64,000 bases of DNA from Schlegelella_A sp038231215 (GTDB lineage Bacteria; Pseudomonadota; Gammaproteobacteria; Burkholderiales; Burkholderiaceae_C), in the NCBI GenBank assembly GCA_038231215.1, contig JBBRLS010000001.1:124001-188000 (forward strand). Reading direction: 5' to 3'. The translations under genes were made by a program, and so were the position numbers. Shown piece after piece: positions 33,937 to 42,692 of the stretch (positions are counted from its first letter, which is position 1; every line of letters starts with the position of its first letter). The notes beneath the pieces are model-generated. The model was not told where the DNA came from. It worked only from the letters and a program-made list of their open reading frames with translations, and made no database searches.

Positions 33937-34860
33937 CTACTGGGTCTGCATCGCGGAGACGATTGCCAGGTTCGGGATCGGCGTGCACTCGCCCGATGGC
34001 AGGAACAGGGGAATCGCCAAGCACGGCGCACCGACGATGGCGGTCACCGCGCTGGTGCCGCCGGTCACGCTGCCGAAGACCGCGTAGCCGGGGCCATTGA
34101 TCGGGCTCGCGTCGAGCGTCGCGCTGTTGTCGACCAAGTTGATGAAGAACTGCGAGGTCGCCGAGTTCGGGTTGGCGGCGCTGCGCGCCATGGACAACGA
34201 CCATTGCACGTTGCTCGCATTGGCCTCGAGCGCGATCGGCGCGTTGGGGGCCTTCAGAGTGCCCGGCGCGGCGACGAGCGGTGCGACATAGCCGCCGGCC
34301 TGAACGACGAAGCCCGGGGCTACACGGTGGAACAAGGTGCCGACGTAGAAGCCCGAGTTCACGTAGGAGAGGAAGTTGGCGACTGTCGCCGGCGCCTTGT
34401 CGGGCGCCAGCGTGATCACCATCGTCCCCGTCGTCCCGGCGCCATTGCTCACGGAGAGCGTCACCTGCGGGACCGGCACGGTCAGGGGGACGACAGCGAG
34501 GATTGCCCCGTCGCTTGTGCGCAAGAGCTTGACGTCGCCCGCGCCGACGGCCGAGGGCGTGCACAGCACGTAGGCGGTCGTGGCGCCGCTCGCGTAGGGC
34601 GCGGTGGCGCCCAGTACCGGGTTGCCGCAGACCGAGGAAGACAACGTCAGGCCCTGGTCGAGGCCGCTGCCATTTACCGTGATCACCACGCTCTGCGAAT
34701 AGCGGATTGCGCCGGAGGTCACGCTCGCCGCCGACACGGTCGGACCGGCGCTGCCGGAGCTGCCGCCACCGCCGCCGCAGCCGACGAGTGCCGCCGTCGC
34801 GGCAACGCAAACGGCGAAAGGGCGCACCCGGTGCACGCGCCAAAGGAGCAACTCGGTCAT
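33937..34860 (-). CDS. Cyclophilin-type peptidyl-prolyl isomerase lipoprotein
   Basis: The product has 307 residues from ATG 34860; the eight upstream in-frame residues are not part of the signal. A lipoprotein signal ends ALVGCGGGGG, putting Cys at about residue 20. Residues ~35-120 are a beta-rich Ig/IPT-like domain (VVITVNGSGLDQGLTL). The cyclophilin domain follows from ~130 (PDKAPATVANFLSYVNSGFY, TLFHRVAPGFVVQAGGY, SATSQFFINLVDN). It probably folds exported proteins of the EPS apparatus or PEP-CTERM substrates in the periplasm. It starts 25 nt upstream of epsB. Confidence 0.88.
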   Translation of the reverse strand: MTELLLWRVHRVRPFAVCVAATAALVGCGGGGGSSGSAGPTVSAASVTSGAIRYSQSVVITVNGSGLDQGLTLSSSVCGNPVLGATAPYASGATTAYVLCTPSAVGAGDVKLLRTSDGAILAVVPLTVPVPQVTLSVSNGAGTTGTMVITLAPDKAPATVANFLSYVNSGFYVGTLFHRVAPGFVVQAGGYVAPLVAAPGTLKAPNAPIALEANASNVQWSLSMARSAANPNSATSQFFINLVDNSATLDASPINGPGYAVFGSVTGGTSAVTAIVGAPCLAIPLFLPSGECTPIPNLAIVSAMQTQ

Positions 34861-35229
34861 GGGTGGGTGGCGCTCGATCAACACGTTGTGCCGTAGCAGC
34901 AGCGGGATCTGCGCAGGGTGATGCGAAGCCGTTCAGGCTAGTGGCAGCGTGTGACCGCGTGCTTTCCTTGACCGAGAAGGTTTGATAGTCCGATCGGACT
35001 ATCGGTGGTGCAGCCATTCGCCGTGCCCCCACCGCGCCGGCGACGCCGATACGTCGCGACCGGACCCGGAGGCACCCTCCATGCAGGAGACCGCCCCCGG
35101 GACGCCGAAATGTCATAGAAGGTTTCTAGACTCGCGTCGCTTGAGCATGCCGCTTCGCAGCCAATCGCGCTGCGAAGGCAAGACGTCCGCACTTACCTCG
35201 ATCCCGGTCGGGGATCAACTCCAGGCCTC
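34861..35229. other. Divergent regulatory region between EPS operons
   Basis: The region lies between the divergent cyclophilin and epsD genes and has no convincing ORF. It contains a 20-base palindrome at 34984-35003 and a TTGACC near 34968, but no fully convincing promoter. Control of both EPS transcription units probably acts here. Confidence 0.6.
34984..35003. promoter_or_regulatory. Perfect 20-bp palindrome GATAGTCCGATCGGACTATC
   Basis: All ten base pairs of the inverted repeat match with no spacer. The core TAGTCCG-N2-CGGACTA is the same as at 28537-28552. It lies 123 bases upstream of the cyclophilin start and 226 bases upstream of epsD, in the shared divergent region, so it is a good candidate operator of an EPS regulator. 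Confidence 0.7.
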
Positions 35230-36219
35230 ATGAATCTGCACCCCTCTTTCCCCGCGCGCGCCGTCGGCCGTTCGGCTCATGGCGTCGCCGCGCTATTCGG
35301 CACCCTTGTGCTGCTTGCGTCCTGTTCGAAGAATGACGACACGGCCGTAACCCAGGCCGTAGCCAAGGTGAACAAGGAAGAGATCACCGAGCTGCAGGTC
35401 AATCAGGTGCTCGAGCGCCAGCGCGGCCTCAAGTCCGATCAGGTCGAGTCGGCGAGCCAGCGCGCGGTGAGCGCCCTGGTCGACCAGGAAATCGTCTACC
35501 AGAAGGCCAAGGAGCTCAAGCTCGACCGCCAGCCGCGTGTCGTCCAGGGAATCGAGGCGGCGCGGCGCGAGCTGATCTCGCGTGCCTATCTCGAGCGCGT
35601 TGCCGAAGGTGCAACGCCGCCGACTGCCGAAGAGATGCGTACCTACTACGACGCCAAGCCAGCGCTGTTCAAGGAGCGCCGCATCTACTCCCTGCAGGAG
35701 CTCGCCGTGCAGGCGACGCCTGAGCAGAGGGCGAAACTCCAGTCTGACCTGAAGGCGCTGAATACGTCGGCCGAGCTCGAGGCGTACCTCAAGGAAAAGC
35801 AGCTGCGCGTGCGCGCCGACCGCTCGACCGTCGCCGCAGAAAACATTCCGCTCGCACTGCTCGGCCAGCTCGCGGTCACCAAGCCGGGCAGCGGTGTGGT
35901 CCTGCCGGCTGCCGACGGTGTGCGCGTCGTCTTTGTCAACGCCGTTCAGGAAGCACCGGCGACGTTCGATCAGGCCCGCCCGGCGATCGAGGCCTTCCTC
36001 CTCAACGACCGCAAGCGCCAGTCGGTCGAGCGCGAGATGCAGGCGCTGCGCACGGCCTCGAAGGTCGAGTACTTCGGCAAATTCAAAGGCTTGGCGGCGA
36101 GCGCTGCGGCGCCGGCGTCGAGCGCGCTGCTGTCCCCCGCCGCGCCTGCGGCCTCGGCCGGGAACGGCGAGGCGATGGAGGCGGCGACCGTCTCCAAGGG
36201 CGTGGCCGGCCTGAAATAG
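35230..36219 (+). CDS. epsD: EpsD family peptidyl-prolyl isomerase lipoprotein
   Basis: The product has 329 residues. The lipoprotein signal ends LVLLASCSKND, with Cys at about residue 34. The middle resembles SurA-type chaperones: an N-terminal helical domain (AKVNKEEITELQVNQVLERQ) and a degenerate parvulin-like domain (~140-260). The family accompanies exosortase B in betaproteobacterial EPS loci. It probably folds or escorts secreted components such as EpsE or EpsL. The C-terminal 50 residues are Ala/Ser-rich and look disordered. It is the first gene of the long plus-strand operon. Confidence 0.92.
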   Translation: MNLHPSFPARAVGRSAHGVAALFGTLVLLASCSKNDDTAVTQAVAKVNKEEITELQVNQVLERQRGLKSDQVESASQRAVSALVDQEIVYQKAKELKLDRQPRVVQGIEAARRELISRAYLERVAEGATPPTAEEMRTYYDAKPALFKERRIYSLQELAVQATPEQRAKLQSDLKALNTSAELEAYLKEKQLRVRADRSTVAAENIPLALLGQLAVTKPGSGVVLPAADGVRVVFVNAVQEAPATFDQARPAIEAFLLNDRKRQSVEREMQALRTASKVEYFGKFKGLAASAAAPASSALLSPAAPAASAGNGEAMEAATVSKGVAGLK

Positions 36220-36243
36220 CGGCGCGCCGACTGTCGCGCGTCC

Positions 36244-38622
36244 ATGTCACTCGTCCAGTTCCTCTCGATCCTGCGCGCGCGCTGGAAAGCGTCGCTGCTC
36301 GTGCTCGTGCTTGCGGTCGTCGGCACGGCGATCGTCAACGCCGTCCTGCCGCGCAGCTTCACCTCCACCGCCGCGGTGCTGATCGACGTCAAGTCGCCCG
36401 ACCCGATCGCGGGCATCTTCTTCCAGGGGCTGACCTCACCCAGCTACATGGCGACCCAGGTCGACGTGATCCAGAGCGACCGGGTCTCTCTGCAGGTCGT
36501 CCGTGCGCTGCGCCTGGCGGAAGTGCCTTCGATGCGCGAGCAGTGGCGCGAGAGCACCGGAGGGAGCGGCAACTTCGAGATCTGGATTGCCGGTCTGCTG
36601 CGCAGAAGCCTGGACGTCAAGCCTTCGCGCGAATCGAATGTCATCACGATCAACTACAAGGCGGCCGATCCCAAGTTCGCGACCGCCCTTGCCAACGCTT
36701 ACGCTCAGGCCTATGTCGACGTGACGCTCGAGCTACGTGTCGACCCGGCGCGCCAGTACGGACGCTTTTTCGAAGAGCGCGCCAAGCAGCTGCGCGAGAA
36801 GGTCGAGCAGGCGCGCTCCAAGATCTCGACCTTCCAGCAGGAGCACAGCATCGTCGGCGCCGACGAGCGGATCGACGTCGAGACGGGGCGCCTCAACGAG
36901 CTGTCGAGCCAGATGAACGCCTTGCAGGCAGCGCGCGCCGAGACCTCGAGCCGCGAACGGCAGGCCAAGGCCTCTCCGGACCAGCTCCCGGATGCGATCA
37001 ACAACAGCGTGATCGCCAACCTGCGAACCGAACTTTCACGCCAGGAAGCCAGGGTGACCGAGACCGAATCGAAGCTCGGCCCGAACCACCCGAGTCTGAT
37101 CGAGCTGCGTGCCGGGATCGCCGAGTTGCGCGTCAAGATCGAGCAGGAGACGCGGCGGGTCTCGGGCGGCGTGACGGTCAGCAACAACATCAACGAATCG
37201 CGCGTTGCCCAACTGCGTGCGTCGCTGGAAGCGCAGCGGACCAAGGTGCTCGAGCTCAAGCGCTCGCGCGACCAGCTTGGAATTCTGCAAAGCGACCTCG
37301 ATTCGGCGCAGCGCGCCTTCGACGCCGTCACCGCCCGCGCCAATCAGACCGAGCTCGAGAGCCGCACGACGCAGACCAACGTCTTCGTGCTCAACCCGGC
37401 ATCGGAGCCGACCCAGCCTTCGTCGCCGCGCGTCACGCTCAACATGCTGCTCGCCTTGTTCGTCGGCACGCTGCTTGCGGTCGGCGTGGCGATGCTGATG
37501 GAGCTTTTCGACCGCCGTGTTCGATCTGCCAGCGACGTCGTGCTGGCACTTGAGCTGCCGCTTCTGGGCATGCTGCGCGTCAAGGCGCGCGGTCGCCTAT
37601 TGGGTCGCGCAGGTTCGCGCCGCAGCGGGGGCTTGTCGTGGCGACCCTCGCCGGCCAGCCAGCTCGGCGCGATCGGGGCGACCGCACTGCCGCGACCGCG
37701 ATCGCCGGCGGTGCCGCCGGGGTGGGAGCGGGAACCTCGCGCCGATGGCGATGGCGCCACGGCGAGCGATGAAGCCACGGCTTCCGCCGTGGCGCCGCGG
37801 GCGCTGGGCGACATCTTTCGCGAGACGCGCAAGCTCGACGCGCAGCAGATCGAACAGATCCTCGCCTACCAGCGCGAGCACGGCCTGCTGTTCGGTGAGG
37901 CGGCGGTGGCGCTGCAGCTCGTCGAGCAGACTGATGTGATGTGGGCTCTGTCGCAGCAGTTCCACTACGCTTATGCGGGCGGCGACAAGAAGCGCCTCGA
38001 CCCGGAGCTGATCGCCGCCACGCAGCCGTTCTCCGTTCTTTCCGAGTCGTTCCGCGGCATCCGCAGTCAGCTCATCAAGCGCATCGGCCACAGCGCCGAA
38101 CGGCGCGCCATCGCTGTGGTCAGCGCCGAGGACGGCGACGGCAAGAGCTTTGTTGCCGCCAACATGGCAATCGCCTTCAGCCAGCTCGGCCGCCGCACGC
38201 TGATCATCGACGCCGACATGCGCGCACCCCGTCTTGGCGCGCTGTTCGACATTCCGCGGGGCCCGGGCCTCAGTGCGATCCTTTCGGGCCGGGTCTCGCC
38301 GCGCTCGCTCGCGCCGATCGCCGAGCTGCCTCACCTCTTCGTGCTCGGCGTCGGCACGCTGCCGCCCAATCCACTCGAGCTGCTCGAGTCGCCGGCGTTC
38401 TCGGCGATGCTGGTCGAGCTGATGAACAAGTTCGACTTCGTCATCGTCGATACCCCATCGGCGGCGCGGGGAGCGGACGCCGGCGTCATCGCCGCACGAT
38501 GCGGTGCGTACCTCACCATAGCGCGCAAGGGCCGGACGCGCATGGACGCGATCAACGAACTCGTCGCGTCGTTGCGCGATCCATCGGTCGACGCACTTGG
38601 CTTCATCGTCAACGAGCACTGA
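36244..38622 (+). CDS. EpsF-EpsG fusion: polysaccharide co-polymerase with tyrosine-kinase domain
   Basis: This 792-residue protein joins two proteins that are normally separate in such loci. Residues 1-430 are the chain-length determinant EpsF: transmembrane helices at ~16-34 and ~395-420 around a long periplasmic coiled coil. Residues ~520-580 are a GspE-N-like helical segment (DAQQIEQILAYQREHGLLFG), and ~590-792 an EpsG/BY-kinase ATPase with Walker A DGDGKS near K634, Walker A' LIIDADMRAPRLG and Walker B FVIVDTPS. It ends NEH without the usual Tyr cluster. An unusual Pro/Arg-rich linker lies at ~445-510. There is no frameshift or internal stop. It controls polymer length and probably export. 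Confidence 0.93.
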   Translation: MSLVQFLSILRARWKASLLVLVLAVVGTAIVNAVLPRSFTSTAAVLIDVKSPDPIAGIFFQGLTSPSYMATQVDVIQSDRVSLQVVRALRLAEVPSMREQWRESTGGSGNFEIWIAGLLRRSLDVKPSRESNVITINYKAADPKFATALANAYAQAYVDVTLELRVDPARQYGRFFEERAKQLREKVEQARSKISTFQQEHSIVGADERIDVETGRLNELSSQMNALQAARAETSSRERQAKASPDQLPDAINNSVIANLRTELSRQEARVTETESKLGPNHPSLIELRAGIAELRVKIEQETRRVSGGVTVSNNINESRVAQLRASLEAQRTKVLELKRSRDQLGILQSDLDSAQRAFDAVTARANQTELESRTTQTNVFVLNPASEPTQPSSPRVTLNMLLALFVGTLLAVGVAMLMELFDRRVRSASDVVLALELPLLGMLRVKARGRLLGRAGSRRSGGLSWRPSPASQLGAIGATALPRPRSPAVPPGWEREPRADGDGATASDEATASAVAPRALGDIFRETRKLDAQQIEQILAYQREHGLLFGEAAVALQLVEQTDVMWALSQQFHYAYAGGDKKRLDPELIAATQPFSVLSESFRGIRSQLIKRIGHSAERRAIAVVSAEDGDGKSFVAANMAIAFSQLGRRTLIIDADMRAPRLGALFDIPRGPGLSAILSGRVSPRSLAPIAELPHLFVLGVGTLPPNPLELLESPAFSAMLVELMNKFDFVIVDTPSAARGADAGVIAARCGAYLTIARKGRTRMDAINELVASLRDPSVDALGFIVNEH

Positions 38623-38623
38623 C

Positions 38624-39520
38624 GTGGGAACGGCCAGCCACCCCGCGCAGACGCGCCGGCTTGCGACCATGGTCGCGCTGCCCGCCGGCAGTGATCGCCT
38701 AGTGCTCGCCGGGGTCCTCGCCGGGCTGGCCTTGCTCTATGTGCCCACGTGGTGGGATCTCGCCCACACGATCTGGCGCAGTGACGACCAGAGTCAGGGA
38801 CCGCTGATCCTGATCGCCAGCCTCGGCGTGATCTTCCACCGCCGCCACGAACTCGCCGCACTGCCTGCCCGACCCGCCGAAGGCGCGGCCTGGAGCCTGC
38901 TCGTGTTCGGCCTGCTGCTCTACGCAGTGGGCCGCTCGCAGTCGATCTGGTTGTTCGAGGTCGGCTCGCAGATTCCCGTGTTCGCGGCGGCCTTCCTTCT
39001 GTTCAAGGGAGGCGCGGCGCTGCGCGCCTTCTGGTTTCCGCTGTTCTTTCTGCTCTTCATGGTGCCGCTTCCTGGGCCGTTGGTGGCGGCGCTGACCGGG
39101 CCACTGAAGGCCGCAGCCTCGGCAGTCGCCGCCGAGGCGCTCTACCAGGTGGGCTATCCGGTGAGCCGGACCGGCGTGATCCTCACCGTCGGCCCCTACC
39201 TGATCCTGGTGGCCGATGCTTGCGCAGGCCTGACCTCGATGTTCTCGCTCGAGGCACTCGCCCTGCTCTACCTGCAGATCATGGGCTACACCTCGGTCTG
39301 GCGCAACGGCATCCTCTCGGCGCTGGCGATCCCGATCTCGTTCTGCGCCAACGTCGTTCGCGTGCTCGTTCTCGTGCTTGTCACTTATCACTTCGGCGAC
39401 GCCGCCGGGCGTGGGTTCCTGCACGGCTTTGCCGGGCTGATGCTGTTCCTGGTCGCGCTCGTCCTGATCTTTGCTGCCGACAACCTGCTCGGCATCTTCT
39501 TCCGCAGGCTGAAGCCATGA
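38624..39520 (+). CDS. xrtB: Exosortase B (XrtB)
   Basis: The product has 298 residues from GTG 38624, one base after the epsFG stop. It is a polytopic membrane protein with about eight helices. The catalytic triad of exosortases is intact: C200 in ADACAGLTSM, R246 in NVVRVLVL, H267 in GFLHGFAG. Exosortases cleave the C-terminal PEP-CTERM signal of secreted proteins and probably attach them to polysaccharide. Its place between epsFG and epsI is the family's standard setting. The product of the last gene in the window and the HAF-repeat protein are possible substrates. Confidence 0.95.
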   Translation: MGTASHPAQTRRLATMVALPAGSDRLVLAGVLAGLALLYVPTWWDLAHTIWRSDDQSQGPLILIASLGVIFHRRHELAALPARPAEGAAWSLLVFGLLLYAVGRSQSIWLFEVGSQIPVFAAAFLLFKGGAALRAFWFPLFFLLFMVPLPGPLVAALTGPLKAAASAVAAEALYQVGYPVSRTGVILTVGPYLILVADACAGLTSMFSLEALALLYLQIMGYTSVWRNGILSALAIPISFCANVVRVLVLVLVTYHFGDAAGRGFLHGFAGLMLFLVALVLIFAADNLLGIFFRRLKP

Positions 39521-40200
39521 TTGCGGCGCGACGCAAGGCGATCGGCGTGCTCGCGCTGTGTGCGCTCTCGGCGGCAGCCGCGGCGGCCATGGTGCCGCGG
39601 AAGGCTCTCATCGACGGCGCGCCGGCCATCGATCTCCAGGCCATGGTTCCGGAGCAGTTCGGAACTTGGAGGATCGATCCGCGGGTTATTCCGGTGCAGC
39701 CAGGCGCCGATCTGCAGAAGGTGATCGAGGAGTCATACGACCAGACCCTGGCCCGGACCTACGTCAACGACCACGGTTACCAGATCATGCTGTCGATCGC
39801 ATACGGCGGCAAACGGAACCAGGGCATGGACATCCACCGCCCCGAGATCTGCTACCCGTCGCAGGGCCTGGCCTTGCGCCGAGACACGGTGGACGCCCAG
39901 TTGCTGCTCGATTCGCGCACACTGCCGGTCAAGCGCCTGGTTGCCGGAAACGGCAACCGCAACGAGCCGATTTCGTATTGGCTCGTGATCGGGCGCAGCG
40001 TCGCCTCGTTCGGCTATGGGCATCGCATCGCGTTGCTGAAATACGGCCTTACCGGCCGAGTCCCCGACGGCATGCTGGTGCGCGTTTCGTCGGTCGACAA
40101 CGACGAGCCGCGCTCGTTCGCGATGCAGGACATCTTCGTGCGGGATCTGCTGTCCGCCGTGCGTCCCGATGACCGCGAGCGCTTGCTCGGAGCGCTATGA
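39517..40200 (+). CDS. epsI: Exosortase-associated protein EpsI
   Basis: The product has 227 residues from ATG 39517, overlapping the xrtB stop by four bases. A membrane helix lies at ~8-25. The conserved HRPEICYPSQG at 107-117 is the family signature. EpsI is always found with exosortases and is required for EPS production, although its reaction is unknown. Some exosortases carry it as a fused C-terminal domain; here it is separate. Confidence 0.93.
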   Translation: MIAARRKAIGVLALCALSAAAAAAMVPRKALIDGAPAIDLQAMVPEQFGTWRIDPRVIPVQPGADLQKVIEESYDQTLARTYVNDHGYQIMLSIAYGGKRNQGMDIHRPEICYPSQGLALRRDTVDAQLLLDSRTLPVKRLVAGNGNRNEPISYWLVIGRSVASFGYGHRIALLKYGLTGRVPDGMLVRVSSVDNDEPRSFAMQDIFVRDLLSAVRPDDRERLLGAL

Positions 40201-40270
40201 GCGTCACCGGCGACGCGAGGATTTGCTCACGCCTGCGCGAAGAGCTGACGCAAGGCGATATGGTCGGCCG

Positions 40271-41728
40271 ATGAGCGGCGCTTCTCCCCTTCGCGTTCAG
40301 CCGGTGATCCTCGCCGGCGGCAGCGGCACGCGCCTGTGGCCGCTGAGCCGCGCGCTGCATCCCAAACAGTTCATGGCCATCGGGGGGGAGCGGACTTTGT
40401 TCCAGTTGGCGGCGCTGCGGCTGGAGGCTCTCGCCGGCGACGGCATCGACGTGCCGTTGCCCTGCGTCGTCGCCAACGAGGAGCACCGCTTCACCGTCGT
40501 CGATCAGTTGCGCGATATCGGCATGGCGGCGGCACCGGTGCTCCTCGAACCCGTCGGCCGCAACACCGCGCCGGCGCTGACCTTGGCGGCCCTGCATGCC
40601 TCGGCACGCGATGCCGACCCGATTCTCGTCATGACGCCGGCAGACCACGTGATCGCCGACGACGCGGCCTGCACCGAGGCCCTGCGGCGAGCCGTGCGTG
40701 CCGCCGCCGACGGCGCCATCGTCGTGCTCGGCATCCGGCCCGATCACCCCGACACCGGCTACGGCTACATCCGCACGCGGGCGGGCAGCGAAGCGCTGCT
40801 CGCAGTCGACGCGTTCGTCGAGAAGCCAGATGCGGCAGCCGCGCAGGACTATCTCGACGAAGGCTGCTACTTCTGGAACAGCGGCATGTTCGTGCTGCGT
40901 GCCAGCACGTGGCTGGCTGCGATCGACCGGTTCCGCGGCGACATCGCCAGCGCCTCGGCCGCTGCCTGGGAGCGGCGACACGCCGACGGCACGTTCCTTC
41001 GCATCGATGCCGACGCCTTCGCCGCGATCCCTTCGGAAAGCATCGACTACGCGGTGATGGAGCCCGCCGGCCGCGCGGGCTCCGGCATCGTCGTCCGCAT
41101 GGTCGCGCTCGACGCAGGCTGGAGCGATCTCGGAGCGTGGGACGCCGTGTGGCAGGTCGGCCGGCACGACGCCGACGGCAATGCATCGCAAGGCGACGCG
41201 CACATCCGCGAGTCGCACAACACGCTGGTCCACGCCACCAGCCGTCTGGTCGGCGTCATCGGTCTCGACGACGTGACGGTGGTCGAGACCGCCGATGCGG
41301 TGCTGGTCGCGCATCGATCGAAAAGCGCCGCGGTCAAGGACCTGGTCGGTTCGCTCGCCAAAGCCGGCCGCAGCGAGGCGAGCGCGCATCGTCGGGTACA
41401 CCGGCCGTGGGGCTGGTACGAATCGATCGACCAGGGCCCCCGCTTCCAGGTCAAGCGCATCCTCGTCAAGCCTGGCGCGCGGCTCAGCCTGCAGATGCAT
41501 CACCAACGGGCCGAGCACTGGATCGTCGTGTCGGGCACCGCCCAGGTCACCAATGGCGAGCTGGTGACGATGCTTTCCGAGAATCAGAGCACCTACATTC
41601 CACTCGGCCAGAAGCACCGCCTCGCCAATCCGGGCACGTTTCCGCTCGAGATCATCGAAGTGCAGTCTGGGGCCTATCTCGGCGAGGACGACATCGTTCG
41701 CTTCGAGGACGACCATGGGCGCCACTGA
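40271..41728 (+). CDS. manC: Mannose-1-phosphate guanylyltransferase / mannose-6-phosphate isomerase
   Basis: The 485-residue bifunctional enzyme makes GDP-mannose and interconverts mannose-6-phosphate and fructose-6-phosphate. The nucleotidyltransferase signature is LAGGSGTRLWPLSR (near residue 12), with KPDAAAAQDYLDEGCYFWNS in the middle and a cupin isomerase domain at the end (QMHHQRAEHWIVVSGTAQVT). Start ATG 40271 is preferred over upstream in-frame codons that do not resemble the family. The phosphomannomutase step is not encoded in the window. It overlaps fcl by 14 nt. Confidence 0.95.
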   Translation: MSGASPLRVQPVILAGGSGTRLWPLSRALHPKQFMAIGGERTLFQLAALRLEALAGDGIDVPLPCVVANEEHRFTVVDQLRDIGMAAAPVLLEPVGRNTAPALTLAALHASARDADPILVMTPADHVIADDAACTEALRRAVRAAADGAIVVLGIRPDHPDTGYGYIRTRAGSEALLAVDAFVEKPDAAAAQDYLDEGCYFWNSGMFVLRASTWLAAIDRFRGDIASASAAAWERRHADGTFLRIDADAFAAIPSESIDYAVMEPAGRAGSGIVVRMVALDAGWSDLGAWDAVWQVGRHDADGNASQGDAHIRESHNTLVHATSRLVGVIGLDDVTVVETADAVLVAHRSKSAAVKDLVGSLAKAGRSEASAHRRVHRPWGWYESIDQGPRFQVKRILVKPGARLSLQMHHQRAEHWIVVSGTAQVTNGELVTMLSENQSTYIPLGQKHRLANPGTFPLEIIEVQSGAYLGEDDIVRFEDDHGRH

Positions 41729-42692
41729 GATGCGGCGCGACGCGAGGATCTACGTCGCCGGCCACCGCGGCATGGTCGGCTCGGCGCTGGTCCGCCGCCT
41801 CGTCGTCGGCGGCTACACGAACCTGCTCCTTCGCAGCCGCGCGGAACTCGACCTGCTCGACCAACGCGCGGTCCGCGCGTTCGTGGCCGACGCTCGACCG
41901 GACTACGTTTTCCTGGCAGCGGCCAAGGTCGGCGGCATCCAGGCGAACGCCACGCTTCGCGCCGATTTCCTCCACGACAACCTCGTGATCGAGACGAACC
42001 TGGTGCGTGCCGCGCACGACGCGGGCGTCGTGCGATTGATGTTTCTCGGCTCGAGCTGCATCTACCCGCGCGACTGCGCGCAACCGATCAAGGAAGAATA
42101 CCTTCTGACCGGCCCGCTCGAGATAACCAACGAGCCCTATGCGATCGCCAAGATCGCGGGACTCAAGCTGTGCGAGGCCTTCAACGCGCAGTACGGCCGG
42201 CGCTACCTGAGCGTGATGCCGACCAACCTGTACGGCCCCAAAGACAACTACGACCTCGCGACGAGCCATGTGCTGCCCGCACTGCTGCGCAAGGCCCACG
42301 AAGCGCGCCTACGCGGCGACGCCGAACTGCTCGTCTGGGGCAGCGGCACCCCCCGCCGGGAGTTCCTCTACGTCGATGACCTGGCCGACGCCTGCGTCTT
42401 CCTGATGGAGCTCGACCCCGAGCCGCAGCTCTTGAACGTCGGCACGGGCGAGGACGTCACCATCGCCGAGCTGGCCGAGACGGTGATCGACGTCACCGGC
42501 TTTCGCGGCCGCATCGTCTACGACGAGAGCAAGCCTGACGGCACGCCGCGCAAGCTTCTCGACGTGAGCCGCCTGGCTGCACTCGGTTGGCGCGCGACGA
42601 CCCCGCTGCGCGACGGCATCGCTATGGCCTACGCCGCAACGCCCTTTCACCTGGCCGGCGCGGCGGCGCCGAGCTGGAGCACCACACCATGA
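41715..42692 (+). CDS. fcl: GDP-L-fucose synthase
   Basis: This 325-residue short-chain reductase/epimerase converts GDP-4-keto-6-deoxymannose to GDP-L-fucose with NADPH. Visible motifs are the Rossmann loop GHRGMVGSALVR, SSCIYP, and the YAIAK catalytic pair, with the substrate segment VMPTNLYGPKDNYDL. It overlaps manC by 14 nt and gmd by 4 nt; ATG 41730 is an alternative start. Gmd supplies its substrate. Confidence 0.95.
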   Translation: MGATEMRRDARIYVAGHRGMVGSALVRRLVVGGYTNLLLRSRAELDLLDQRAVRAFVADARPDYVFLAAAKVGGIQANATLRADFLHDNLVIETNLVRAAHDAGVVRLMFLGSSCIYPRDCAQPIKEEYLLTGPLEITNEPYAIAKIAGLKLCEAFNAQYGRRYLSVMPTNLYGPKDNYDLATSHVLPALLRKAHEARLRGDAELLVWGSGTPRREFLYVDDLADACVFLMELDPEPQLLNVGTGEDVTIAELAETVIDVTGFRGRIVYDESKPDGTPRKLLDVSRLAALGWRATTPLRDGIAMAYAATPFHLAGAAAPSWSTTP

